NCBI GenBank assembly: GCA_031119595.1
Contig: JAVHXX010000003.1
Coordinates: forward strand, 1-16,997
Direction of reading: 5' to 3'
DNA from: Patulibacter sp.
Lineage (GTDB): Bacteria > Actinomycetota > Thermoleophilia > Solirubrobacterales > Solirubrobacteraceae
Length of the DNA: 16,997 bases
In this document: piece by piece, positions 7,291 through 14,336 of the stretch
Layout: each line of letters starts with the position of its first letter
Position numbering within the stretch: the stretch's first letter is position 1
Position numbers and translations under genes: made by a program
The notes under the pieces: generated by a model
Told to the model about the DNA's origin: nothing
The model's database searches: none
Seen by the model: only the letters and a program-made list of their open reading frames with translations

Positions 7291-8520
7291 CTAGTCCCTC
7301 GCCGCCGCGGCCTCGCGCCAGCCGTCGGGCAGGAGCCGGTCGAGGACGTCGTCGATGGTGACGGCACCGAGCAGGCTGCCCTGCTCGTCGACGATCGGGA
7401 TCGCGACGATGTCGTAAGCGGCCAGGCGCTGGGCACAGGCGGCGTCCGAGACGGATGGCAGCAGGGGTTCGAGGCCCTTCGCCAGGCAGCGGCTGAGCGG
7501 CCGGGACGGCGGTTCGCGGAGCAGGCGCTGGAAGTGCACGACGCCCATGTAGCGGCCGGTCGGCGTCTCGGTCGGTGGCTGGCACACGAACACCTGCGCC
7601 GCGATCGGCGGTGACAGTTCGGGGTCGCGGATGCGCGCGAGGGCCTCGGCCACGGTCGTCTCGGGAGAGAGCGTGATCGGCTCCGGGGTCATGAGACCGC
7701 CGGCGGTGTCCGGGTCGAATCGCAGCAGACGCCGAACCGGCTCGGCCTCCTCCGGATCCATCGCCTCGAGCAGCTGGCCGCGACGTTCGAGGGGGAGCTC
7801 GCCGAGGAGGTCGGCGGCGTCGTCGGCCTCCATCTCGTCGAGCACGCGCGCGGCGCGCTCGAGGTCGAGCCCTTCGACGATCTTCACCTGTTCGTCCTCG
7901 GAGAGCTCCTCGAGGACGTCGGCGAGGCGCTCGTCCTGGAGGGCGTCGGCGAGGGTGCGCCGACGCTCGGGCGGGAGCTGGCGGATCGCCTCCGCCATCT
8001 GCACCGGATGGAGTTGCTCGATCGCCGCGGTCCGGCGCGTGTGGACGTCGTCGTCACCGAACACGCCGGCGGCATCGCTCCAGGCGATGATCTCCGGCGG
8101 CTTGCGGCGACCCGGCAGGCCGCCGCCGGCGAGCGCGATCGTCGCGAGCTCCCACGAGTGCAGCAGGCCGACGGTCGGGGTGATGGCGACGTCGACGATG
8201 CGCCGGCCACGCACCGAACGCCGCAGGAGCTCGCCGACCACGAGGTGTTCGCCCTCGCGCAGCTCGAACTCGCGGAGGTTGATGCCGCCGCGCCGCAGGC
8301 GCACGCCCTCGGCCTCGATCTCGCCGATCCGGCCGATGCCGATGAACACGCTGCGGCGCTGCACGCGCACCACGAAGCCGTTGACGCGCGGCGGCGCGTG
8401 GCCCGCCGTCCGGGAGAGGACGACGTCGACGACGTGCCCGACCTCGCCGCCGTCGGCACCGACGAGCGCGAGCCTCGCGAGGCGCGTCACGTAGAGCAGA
8501 CGGCGTTCCATCCCGAGCAT
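7291..8520 (-). CDS. PRC-barrel / MgtE N-terminal / CBS domain protein without membrane channel
   Basis: About 409 residues in three parts. Residues 5-70 resemble a PRC barrel (LLYVTRLARLALVGADGGEVGHVVDVV). Residues about 165-270 match the helical MgtE N-terminal domain, ending in the characteristic FDPDTAGGLMTPEP. Residues about 275-400 form a pair of CBS domains (the second: VAIPIVDEQGSLLGAVTIDDVLDRLLPDGW). The transmembrane Mg2+ channel of true MgtE is missing, so it is probably a soluble ligand-sensing regulator rather than a transporter. Cytoplasmic Mg2+ or nucleotide sensing is an inference from MgtE and CBS biology. The start is uncertain: ATG 8520 or ATG 8511, neither with a good Shine-Dalgarno; the frame stays open far upstream, but that region is the antisense-free body of the HD-GYP gene in another frame. 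It is coupled to DUF1003 downstream. Confidence 0.9.
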   Translation of the reverse strand: MLGMERRLLYVTRLARLALVGADGGEVGHVVDVVLSRTAGHAPPRVNGFVVRVQRRSVFIGIGRIGEIEAEGVRLRRGGINLREFELREGEHLVVGELLRRSVRGRRIVDVAITPTVGLLHSWELATIALAGGGLPGRRKPPEIIAWSDAAGVFGDDDVHTRRTAAIEQLHPVQMAEAIRQLPPERRRTLADALQDERLADVLEELSEDEQVKIVEGLDLERAARVLDEMEADDAADLLGELPLERRGQLLEAMDPEEAEPVRRLLRFDPDTAGGLMTPEPITLSPETTVAEALARIRDPELSPPIAAQVFVCQPPTETPTGRYMGVVHFQRLLREPPSRPLSRCLAKGLEPLLPSVSDAACAQRLAAYDIVAIPIVDEQGSLLGAVTIDDVLDRLLPDGWREAAAARD

Positions 8521-8600
8521 TCTGCCGGGCAGGGTCCGCGTCGCGGTGTCCGGTCGCGGCGCAGGCGTGCCGGGGCCGGTACCCCGCGCGCCCGCGCCCG

Positions 8601-9710
8601 TCAGACGAGGAGAGGAGTACCCCCGCCCAGTGCGCCGTCGACGAGCATGAGCGGCGCCAGTTCGTCGAACGCGTCCACCACGTCCGGGTCGAACTGGGCA
8701 CCGCGGAGCCGGTGGATCTCTGCCACCGCGTCGTCGACGGCCCAAGCCTTCTTGTACGGCCGCTCGTGCGTGAGCGAATCGAACACGTCCGCGACGGCCA
8801 CGATCCGGCCGCTGAGCGGGATCGCCGTCTCGGAGAGGCGGTTCGGATAGCCGCCGCCGTCCCACCGCTCGTGATGCGACAGCGCGATCTGCGCGGCGTA
8901 CTGCAGCGCCGCCGACGTGCTGCCCTCGAGCATCGCCGCGCCGGTCGACGGATGCGTGCGCATCTGGTCGAACTCGTCCTCGGTGAGGCGGCCCGGCTTC
9001 AGCAGGATCGAGTCGGGGACGGCGATCTTGCCGATGTCGTGCAGCGACGACGCCTGGTGGATCAGCTCGCACTCCGTGCCGGGCAGGCCCAGCTGGAGGG
9101 CCACCTGGTAGGCGGTGTTCGCCACCCGCTGCGTGTGCTGGAACGTGTCGTCGTCGCGGAATTCCGCGGCGAGTGCGAGGCGCCGGAGCGTCTCGAGGCG
9201 GGCCATCTCGAGCTCCTGGAGCATGCGGGCGTTCTCCATGGCGACGGCCGTCGAATCCGCGAGCGCCTGGAGCATCTCGATCTCCGGACCGGACGCCACG
9301 TGCTCGTCGGCCCAGTACACGCCGATCGCGCCGACGGGGGCGAGCTGCCGGATCGGTGTCATCACGAGGCTCTTCACGAAGGTCGCCCGGTACGCGTCCT
9401 GCGGGATGCGGTCGTCGAGCGTGATGTCCGGGATCGAGGCGGCGCGCCGGTTGAGCATCGCCCAGCCGCTGATGCAGGCCTCGAGTGGGAACTTCTGCCC
9501 CTTCCAGAGGGGCGAGATCGCGTCTTCGTCGACGTAGTGGCAACGGGTGTCGTCGCGGAGCACGAAGGTGGCACCGTCGGCGCCGGCGATGGCCCGCGCG
9601 GACGTCTTCACGACCCCCTGGATCTCGGCGACCGTCCGTGCGATGGACAGCTGCTGGATCGCGTCGACGAGCATCTTTGCCCGGTCGTAGTCAGAACGCA
9701 GTGTGGTCAC
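8601..9710 (-). CDS. GAF-HD-GYP domain cyclic-di-GMP phosphodiesterase
   Basis: A 369-residue cytoplasmic signalling protein. Residues about 15-165 form a GAF sensor domain. A short helix leads into an HD-GYP domain (about 170-355) with His192, the HD pair at 224-225 (SLHDIGKIAVPD), His279-His280, the motif HHERWDGGGYP with GYP at 287-289, and Asp308 (VADVFDSL). All the metal ligands of the family are present, so it should hydrolyse c-di-GMP to pGpG/GMP or a related cyclic dinucleotide. GTG 9710 is the best start: a GGGGGGTG stretch lies about 6 nt upstream and the protein then begins directly before the GAF domain; the open frame reaches 9785 but without support. It sits 159 nt after hrcA and has a candidate promoter of its own in that gap. 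The GAF ligand is unknown. Confidence 0.93.
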   Translation of the reverse strand: MTTLRSDYDRAKMLVDAIQQLSIARTVAEIQGVVKTSARAIAGADGATFVLRDDTRCHYVDEDAISPLWKGQKFPLEACISGWAMLNRRAASIPDITLDDRIPQDAYRATFVKSLVMTPIRQLAPVGAIGVYWADEHVASGPEIEMLQALADSTAVAMENARMLQELEMARLETLRRLALAAEFRDDDTFQHTQRVANTAYQVALQLGLPGTECELIHQASSLHDIGKIAVPDSILLKPGRLTEDEFDQMRTHPSTGAAMLEGSTSAALQYAAQIALSHHERWDGGGYPNRLSETAIPLSGRIVAVADVFDSLTHERPYKKAWAVDDAVAEIHRLRGAQFDPDVVDAFDELAPLMLVDGALGGGTPLLV

Positions 9711-9756
9711 GCAACACCCCCCGTGTAGATCGTGAAAGTCCTGGTCTCTGCGATCG

Positions 9757-9821
9757 ACCGTAGCGCCGCAGGAGGGTCCGGACACGACCGTCCGGTCGAA
9801 CCTGGACGACTGGTCGAACCT
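9757..9821 (-). promoter_or_regulatory. Candidate promoter with direct repeats and palindrome ahead of the HD-GYP gene
   Basis: In the 159-nt gap after hrcA, TACGGT (9762-9757, minus strand) could be a -10 box giving a leader of about 40 nt. No good -35 is seen. Upstream lies a perfect inverted repeat CCGGAC-N6-GTCCGG (9778-9795) and two exact 10-bp direct repeats AGGTTCGACC (9803-9794 and 9821-9812) set 18 bp apart. Direct repeats near -45 and -63 are placed as activator or response-regulator sites often are. Confidence 0.4.
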
Positions 9822-9869
9822 CTTCTATTTTCCGGTGTGAGGTCCGGTGGTGCGCAGCGAACCGGAGCG

Positions 9870-10895
9870 TCAGCCCTCGTAGACCTCGGCGACGTAGCGC
9901 GAGAGCTGGTCCGCGGCCGACCGCACGATCGCGATCGACCCCGCGTAGTCCATGCCGAGCGGGCCGATGAGCGACACGATCCCGAGCGGGCGACGCGGCA
10001 GGCCGTACGCGCCGGCCACGTGCGAGAGCGTGCGCAGGGCCGGATCCGGGTTCTCCGACCCGATCCGCACGACGACGTCGCCGGTGCCGAGTGCCGCGCG
10101 CAGCTGCCCGAGCATCGACCGTCGCTGTTCGAGCAGTTCGAGCAGTTCGCTGGCGACCGTGAGGTCGCGTCCACGCATGAGCCGCGCCGTGCCGTCGACG
10201 TAGAGCGAGTCCTCGCCGGCGTCCTCGAGATCGGTGAAGGTCGTGGAGACGGTGCCGAGGAAGGCGCTCTCGCGCGGGCCGAGCCCGGAGTCACGGAGCC
10301 GCTGGCCGAGCATGCGAGCCCCGAGGCCGAACCCGACGAGGCGCTCGTTGAGATATTCCGCCGCCCAGGCCACGAGCCCGGCATCGACGCGGTCCTCGAA
10401 CGTGAACACGCGGCGGGTCACGCCACCGGTCGACGTGATCACGACGACCGCGACGACGTGCGGTTGCAGGGCGAGGACCTCGATGTGACGGATCGTCGCC
10501 GTCCCGAGCGGCGGGGCCGACACGACGGCGAGGAGGTCGGTGAGTTCGCTGAGGCGGGCCGACACGAGCCGCATCGCGGCGTCGAGCTCGCGGCGGATGA
10601 GGTCGAGGTCGACCGACACGGCCGGCGTGTCGTCGATGAGGTGGTCGACGTAGTACCGCCAGCCGGCATCGGTGGGGACGCGCCCGGCGGACGTGTGCGG
10701 ATGGTTCAGGAGGCCGTGCTGTTCGAGCCAGGCGAGTTCGTTGCGGATGGTCGACGGGCCGGCGCCGATCTCGAGATCCGCCGCGAGGCTCTTGCTCCCG
10801 ACCGGCAGCGACGTCTGCTGGTAGACGGCGACCACCTTGCGCAGCACCAGCTCCTGGCGCCCGCTGAGCTCCGGTTCGTGGGGCTGCGGCGACAT
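9870..10895 (-). CDS. hrcA: Heat-inducible transcription repressor HrcA
   Basis: 341 residues, the usual HrcA length. The N-terminal winged helix (about 10-80) has SKSLAADLEIGAGPSTIRNEL and the family signature HTSAGRVPTDAGWRYYVD. The rest is the GAF-like dimerisation/inserted domain, ending in LGIVSLIGPLGMDYAGSIAIV. HrcA binds the CIRCE operator and represses chaperone operons until heat titrates its GroE partner. The larger open frame extends upstream, but ATG 10895 gives a canonical N-terminus. It is 6 nt downstream of a TACACT box, so the mRNA may begin at the ATG itself. It is the first gene of the block leading to dnaJ and prmA, but three unrelated genes intervene. No canonical CIRCE is found anywhere in the window, so its targets (groESL, perhaps dnaK) must lie elsewhere. 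Confidence 0.96.
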   Translation of the reverse strand: MSPQPHEPELSGRQELVLRKVVAVYQQTSLPVGSKSLAADLEIGAGPSTIRNELAWLEQHGLLNHPHTSAGRVPTDAGWRYYVDHLIDDTPAVSVDLDLIRRELDAAMRLVSARLSELTDLLAVVSAPPLGTATIRHIEVLALQPHVVAVVVITSTGGVTRRVFTFEDRVDAGLVAWAAEYLNERLVGFGLGARMLGQRLRDSGLGPRESAFLGTVSTTFTDLEDAGEDSLYVDGTARLMRGRDLTVASELLELLEQRRSMLGQLRAALGTGDVVVRIGSENPDPALRTLSHVAGAYGLPRRPLGIVSLIGPLGMDYAGSIAIVRSAADQLSRYVAEVYEG

Positions 10896-10920
10896 GACTC
10901 CAGTGTACGGAGCGACTCCG
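10896..10920 (-). promoter_or_regulatory. Probable leaderless hrcA promoter with flanking GGAGTC repeats
   Basis: On the minus strand TACACT (10907-10902) is a good -10 box. Exactly six bases (GGAGTC) separate it from the ATG, the spacing typical of leaderless actinobacterial transcripts. GGAGTC occurs again at 10919-10914, so the box is flanked by direct repeats 18 bp apart. The stretch also contains CTC-N9-GAG, the spacing of the CIRCE core, but the outer CIRCE bases are mostly not conserved. Confidence 0.5.
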
Positions 10921-10993
10921 CGCCGTCCGAGGGGCCTGCGCCGCGTTCGCCCGATGCGGCGCGGCGCCGCCGCCACGAGTTCGTCGATCGGGG

Positions 10994-11023
10994 TTGCGCA
11001 GCCGCCACGGCCGGTGCTACGGT
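10994..11023 (+). promoter_or_regulatory. Candidate promoter of the ABC-F gene
   Basis: TTGCGC (10994-10999) and TACGGT (11018-11023) are separated by 18 nt, an acceptable actinobacterial sigma-70-type promoter. Transcription would start near 11030 and give a leader of about 128 nt. A perfect 6-bp stem CCGGCC-N6-GGCCGG (11029-11046) lies at the very start of this leader. Confidence 0.4.
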
Positions 11024-11049
11024 CGGCTCCGGCCTTCCGAGGCCGGCCT

Positions 11050-11064
11050 ATGCGTGTTCGATAG
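11050..11064 (+). promoter_or_regulatory. Four-codon upstream ORF (MRVR) in the ABC-F leader
   Basis: ATG CGT GTT CGA TAG is preceded by GAGG at a 7-nt spacing, which is a proper ribosome binding site. It lies about 94 nt before the ABC-F start, between two hairpins. Very short leader peptides ahead of antibiotic-responsive ABC-F genes are a known way to sense stalled ribosomes; here the role is inferred from position only. Confidence 0.35.
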
Positions 11065-11136
11065 CCCTCAGCCGCCCCGACTCGCCGCCTGACGCATCCC
11101 GTCGCGCGGCCGCGTGCTGATCCGCTGCCGACCCCG

Positions 11137-11152
11137 ACCTCGAAACCGAGGT
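11137..11152 (+). promoter_or_regulatory. Hairpin masking the ABC-F ribosome binding site
   Basis: ACCTCG-AAAC-CGAGGT is a perfect 6-bp stem with a tetraloop. Its right arm contains the GAGG Shine-Dalgarno of the ABC-F gene, whose ATG follows 5 nt later. Folding would hide the ribosome binding site, so translation may depend on melting or refolding of the leader. Confidence 0.5.
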
Positions 11153-11157
11153 ACCGC

Positions 11158-12840
11158 ATGTCATCGACCCTGATCGATGCCCGCCAGCTCGCCCGCCGTT
11201 TCGGCGAGCACACCCTCTTCACCACCTTCGACCTGCGCATCGCCGCGGGCGAGCGCGTTGCGCTCGTCGGCGACAACGGCACGGGGAAGTCGACGCTGCT
11301 CCGGCTCCTCGCCGGACGGGACCGGCCCGACGGCGGCCGCGTCGAGCGGCACGGGTCGCTCGCCTACCTCCCGCAGCTCGGGCGCGCCCGTCGGGAGTCG
11401 ACGACCGTCCGCGGTGCCGCGCTCGAAGCGCTCGGCGTGGCGCAGCCGACCCGCGTGCTGGACCTCGCCGAGCGCTGGCTCGGCGGCGACGTCGCCGAGC
11501 GCGCGGCGATCGATGCATGCGTCGCCCGGCGACGCCAGCGCGGCGAGTCCACCTGGTTCGCGAGCGACGACCCGATCGAGGCGCACGCCGCCGCGCTCGA
11601 GGCATGGCTCGCGGCCGGCGCCGACACCGCCGACGCCGACCTCGCCACGGGCGCTGCGCGCATCGGCCTGCCGCCGGACCTGCTCGACCGGCCGCTCTCG
11701 GCACTGTCGTCGGGGCAGGGCGTGCGGGCCGCGCTCCTCCCCCTCGCCGCCCGTCCGCACGACGCGATCCTGCTCGACGAACCCACGAACCACCTCGACG
11801 CGGGCGGCCGCGCGCTGCTCGACGACCTCGTCGGCGCGCATCAGGGCGCGCTCGTCGTCGCCTCCCACGACCGGACGTTCCTGGCGGCGCACGCCGACCG
11901 GATCGTCGAACTCGATCCGCGCGGCGGCGCCCCGCAGGTGTTCGCGGGCGGCTGGGACGCGTACGAGCGCGAGCAGGCTGCGGCACGCCGCGGCGCCCAG
12001 GAGGCGTTCGACCAGGCGACCGCGCGGCGGGACGAACTCGTCGCCGCGGAACGCGAAACCCGCCGCCGCGCCGCGGCGACCCGCGGCCGGATCCACGGCG
12101 CACCGCGCGACGGCGACAAGCACGTGAAGGAGTGGTTCTCGATGCGCGCCGACGGCGTCGAGGCGCGTGGGGCGACGGTCGGAGCGCGGGCCGCACGGAT
12201 CGAGATCCCCGACAAGCCGTGGAAGGAGCGTCCGCTCACGCTCGAGCTCACGGCCGCCGAACAACGCTCCCGGTACGTCGTCGCGCTCGAGGGCGCGACG
12301 GTGCAGCGCGGCGCCTGGACCAGCCCGGTCTTCGACGTCGAGATCGCGGCCGGCGAGCGGATCCTGCTGCGCGGCGCGAACGGGTCCGGCAAGTCGACGC
12401 TCCTCGGGGCGCTCGGCGGCACCCTCCCACTCGCGTCCGGGATCCGCGACTGCGGTCCTCAGGCCGTGGTCTCGGTGCTTGGCGCCGTCGAGGAGGCGCT
12501 CGCCTCCGAGCAGGTGCTCGTCGACGCGGTCCGCGCCCTCACGGGCCTCGACCCGGCCCCCGCACGCGGCCGCCTCGCCCAGGTCGGGCTCCTCGCCGAG
12601 CTGGCCGACCGCCCCGCGAGCACGCTCTCACCCGGTGAGCGCACCCGCGCGGAGCTCGCCGTGCTCGGCGCCCGCCGCACGACGTGCCTGCTCCTCGACG
12701 AACCCAGCAACCACCTCGACCTGCGCGCCCTCGAGGCCCTCGAGGCGGCGCTCGACGGCTGGCCCGGCGCGCTCGTCGTCGCGACGCACGACGAGGCGTT
12801 CGCCGAGCGTCTGCGCCCGACCCGCGAGCTGGTCCTCTAG
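11158..12840 (+). CDS. ABC-F family ATPase (ribosome-associated, possible antibiotic resistance type)
   Basis: 560 residues with two complete ABC domains in one chain and no membrane segments, the ABC-F layout. Domain 1 has Walker A GDNGTGKST (38-46), signature LSSGQ (183-187), Walker B with catalytic Glu in AILLDEPTNHLD (203-214) and switch His237. Domain 2 has GANGSGKST (406-414), LSPGE (490-494), CLLLDEPSNHLD (510-521) and His544. Between them (about 265-360) is a charged, Arg-rich helical linker, the P-site tRNA interaction motif in this family. ABC-F proteins bind the ribosomal E site, either to protect it from antibiotics or to act as translation factors. The size is close to actinobacterial self-resistance proteins such as TlrC or OleB, but no biosynthetic cluster is nearby, so which class it belongs to is open. 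GAGG precedes ATG 11158. The structured leader suggests regulated translation. Confidence 0.94.
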   Translation: MSSTLIDARQLARRFGEHTLFTTFDLRIAAGERVALVGDNGTGKSTLLRLLAGRDRPDGGRVERHGSLAYLPQLGRARRESTTVRGAALEALGVAQPTRVLDLAERWLGGDVAERAAIDACVARRRQRGESTWFASDDPIEAHAAALEAWLAAGADTADADLATGAARIGLPPDLLDRPLSALSSGQGVRAALLPLAARPHDAILLDEPTNHLDAGGRALLDDLVGAHQGALVVASHDRTFLAAHADRIVELDPRGGAPQVFAGGWDAYEREQAAARRGAQEAFDQATARRDELVAAERETRRRAAATRGRIHGAPRDGDKHVKEWFSMRADGVEARGATVGARAARIEIPDKPWKERPLTLELTAAEQRSRYVVALEGATVQRGAWTSPVFDVEIAAGERILLRGANGSGKSTLLGALGGTLPLASGIRDCGPQAVVSVLGAVEEALASEQVLVDAVRALTGLDPAPARGRLAQVGLLAELADRPASTLSPGERTRAELAVLGARRTTCLLLDEPSNHLDLRALEALEAALDGWPGALVVATHDEAFAERLRPTRELVL

Positions 12841-13376
12841 CCAGCGGGCGGGCGCTGCAGGGCGCTGGCCGTCATGTCGGGGACGCCGGCGCCATCAACC
12901 GGGCGCGCCGCGGACGGCTCACCGTTCTCGAGTGCAGCGAGACGACCAGTGATCGCCGCGAGCCGTGCGTCGAGCGCCTGGGCGCCGTCCTCTTCGCGCT
13001 TGCCGGTGTCGGTCGACACGGCAACGCACAGCGCAAGGACCAGCACGGCGACCACCACAACGGCGACCTCGCCTACGGTCGTGAAGTCGCGCTTCGTCTT
13101 CAGCGTGCTCAAGCCGACGAACGCAGCTGCCCAGACGCCGAGTGCCGCGGCACCGACGTCGCTCTGCGTCGTCCAGACGGACTCGCCTCTCGCTCGCGAG
13201 GCGACGCTCCAGAACAGCGTCAGGATCGCCGCGATCGCGAATCCCACCCCGGTCGCGTTGAGTTCAGACGCCCAGATCTCCGTCCCCGCCGGGACATCGC
13301 TCACTTCGTATGCGGCGACACCGATCGGCCCGAGACCGAGCAGCAGGTAGTACGTGGACTTCAGTAGCGCGTTCAT
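12837..13376 (-). CDS. Four-helix membrane protein of unknown function
   Basis: A 179-residue protein I do not recognise. Four hydrophobic segments lie at about residues 9-26, 41-59, 73-91 and 100-120. A soluble tail follows (122-179) with a short, possibly coiled-coil helix (ALDARLAAITGRLAALE) and a Pro/Ala-rich end. ATG 13376 is supported by GGGGG placed 4 nt upstream and by a sensible first helix. Its TAG stop shares the palindrome CTAG with the stop of the convergent ABC-F gene, so the two genes overlap by 4 nt tail to tail. The 87-nt gap upstream is less GC-rich than its surroundings and may carry its promoter. Codon use fits a real gene, but no function can be assigned. Confidence 0.75.
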   Translation of the reverse strand: MNALLKSTYYLLLGLGPIGVAAYEVSDVPAGTEIWASELNATGVGFAIAAILTLFWSVASRARGESVWTTQSDVGAAALGVWAAAFVGLSTLKTKRDFTTVGEVAVVVVAVLVLALCVAVSTDTGKREEDGAQALDARLAAITGRLAALENGEPSAARPVDGAGVPDMTASALQRPPAG

Positions 13377-13463
13377 GGATCCCCCGACCGTTCGACATCA
13401 CCATTCGATGACTCGATCAGGTTCCGTGTCCGGGCATGAAGGCCTCCCAGAATTCAAATGCGT

Positions 13464-14336
13464 TCAGGCCTGCTGGAGCACGTCGCGGTTGCGCTCGAGC
13501 ACCTCGCGCACCGTCACGGCCGGGCGGCCCGTGAGGTCCGGTAGGTCGCTCGAGACCTTCTTCAGGAAACCGCGGCGCGTCGCCTCCCCGAATGACGCCA
13601 TGCGGTCGGCGACCTCGTGTTCGACGCCCTCGTCGTAGAGGCGGTCGAAATAGGCGTCGTCGCCCAGCGATTCGAGCTCGACCGGCCGATCGCTGATCTC
13701 GGTGAGCAGCGCTGCGAGGTCGGCCTGGGTGAGGGCCTCGGGGCCCGTGATGTCGTAGGCCTCCTTCTCATGCCCGTCCGTCACGAGCACGGCGACGGCC
13801 GCGCGGGCGCAGTCGGCGCGGGTCACGTACGCGGTGCCGCCGTCACCGGCGTTGCTCAGCAACGCGCCACGCGCCACGGCCGCCTTCCCGGCCGGGACGA
13901 GCCCCTCCGTGTAGACGTTGTTCCGCAGGAACGTCCAGTCCATCCCGCTCTCGCGCAACGCCGTCTCGGTGGCGACGTGGTCGGGGATGAGGAAGGAGGG
14001 GTTGTCGGCGCTCGGCTGTGCCATCGACGTGTAGACGACGTGCTGCACCCCGGCCTGCGCCGCGATCGACACGGCCTGACGCTGCTGCTCGAGCCGGGTC
14101 CCCGGCTCGTTCGTGCTGATCAGCAGGAGCCGGTCGACGTCGGCCAGGTCCGCCTTGAGACCCGTCGGGTTCTTGAAGCTCGCCTTGCGCACGATCGCGC
14201 CGCGCTTCTCGAGCCCATTCAGGGCCTCGGGCGTGCGCGTGAGCAGCACCAGCTGGGTCGGGTCGACCTGGTCGAGCAGCATCTCCGCCACGCGGCGGCC
14301 GAGCCCGCCGGACGCACCGGTGATCGCGATGCTCAT
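13464..14336 (-). CDS. NAD(P)-binding NmrA/QorB-like oxidoreductase, copy 1
   Basis: 290 residues of the atypical short-chain dehydrogenase group (NmrA-like, as in QorB/YtfG). The Rossmann loop is TGASGGLG (6-13), followed by the RTP segment that binds the adenosine phosphate, HVVYTSMAQ in the catalytic strand and WTFLRNNVYTEGL, a motif shared with copy 2. The classical SDR YxxxK pair is not evident, as is common in NmrA-like proteins. Probably an NAD(P)H-dependent quinone or aldehyde reductase, or a redox sensor; the substrate is unknown. It is a tandem paralogue of the upstream gene (98 nt away) and likely co-transcribed under the divergent Rrf2 regulator. No Shine-Dalgarno is visible before ATG 14336. 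Instead a strong hairpin and a nine-codon ORF that overlaps the start as ATGA precede it, suggesting coupled translation. Confidence 0.9.
   Translation of the reverse strand: MSIAITGASGGLGRRVAEMLLDQVDPTQLVLLTRTPEALNGLEKRGAIVRKASFKNPTGLKADLADVDRLLLISTNEPGTRLEQQRQAVSIAAQAGVQHVVYTSMAQPSADNPSFLIPDHVATETALRESGMDWTFLRNNVYTEGLVPAGKAAVARGALLSNAGDGGTAYVTRADCARAAVAVLVTDGHEKEAYDITGPEALTQADLAALLTEISDRPVELESLGDDAYFDRLYDEGVEHEVADRMASFGEATRRGFLKKVSSDLPDLTGRPAVTVREVLERNRDVLQQA

Noticed and set aside
5998..7614. Long plus-strand open frame opposite dnaJ, DUF1003 and the CBS gene
   Set aside because: It spans three genes with unmistakable family motifs on the other strand and has low-complexity Ala/Val/Gly/Glu composition.
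8521..8600. GC-rich gap between the HD-GYP and CBS genes as a terminator
   Set aside because: Only 4-bp complementary patches such as GGGG/CCCC are present, at the level expected for this base composition.
8521..9543. N-terminal extension of the MgtE_N/CBS protein to 750 residues
   Set aside because: The extension would overlap the HD-GYP gene in another frame and encodes Arg-rich sequence without a domain. The PRC barrel begins naturally at 8520/8511.
9732..11120. Long plus-strand open frame opposite hrcA
   Set aside because: It is a codon-bias shadow of hrcA; no recognisable domain and no ribosome binding site.
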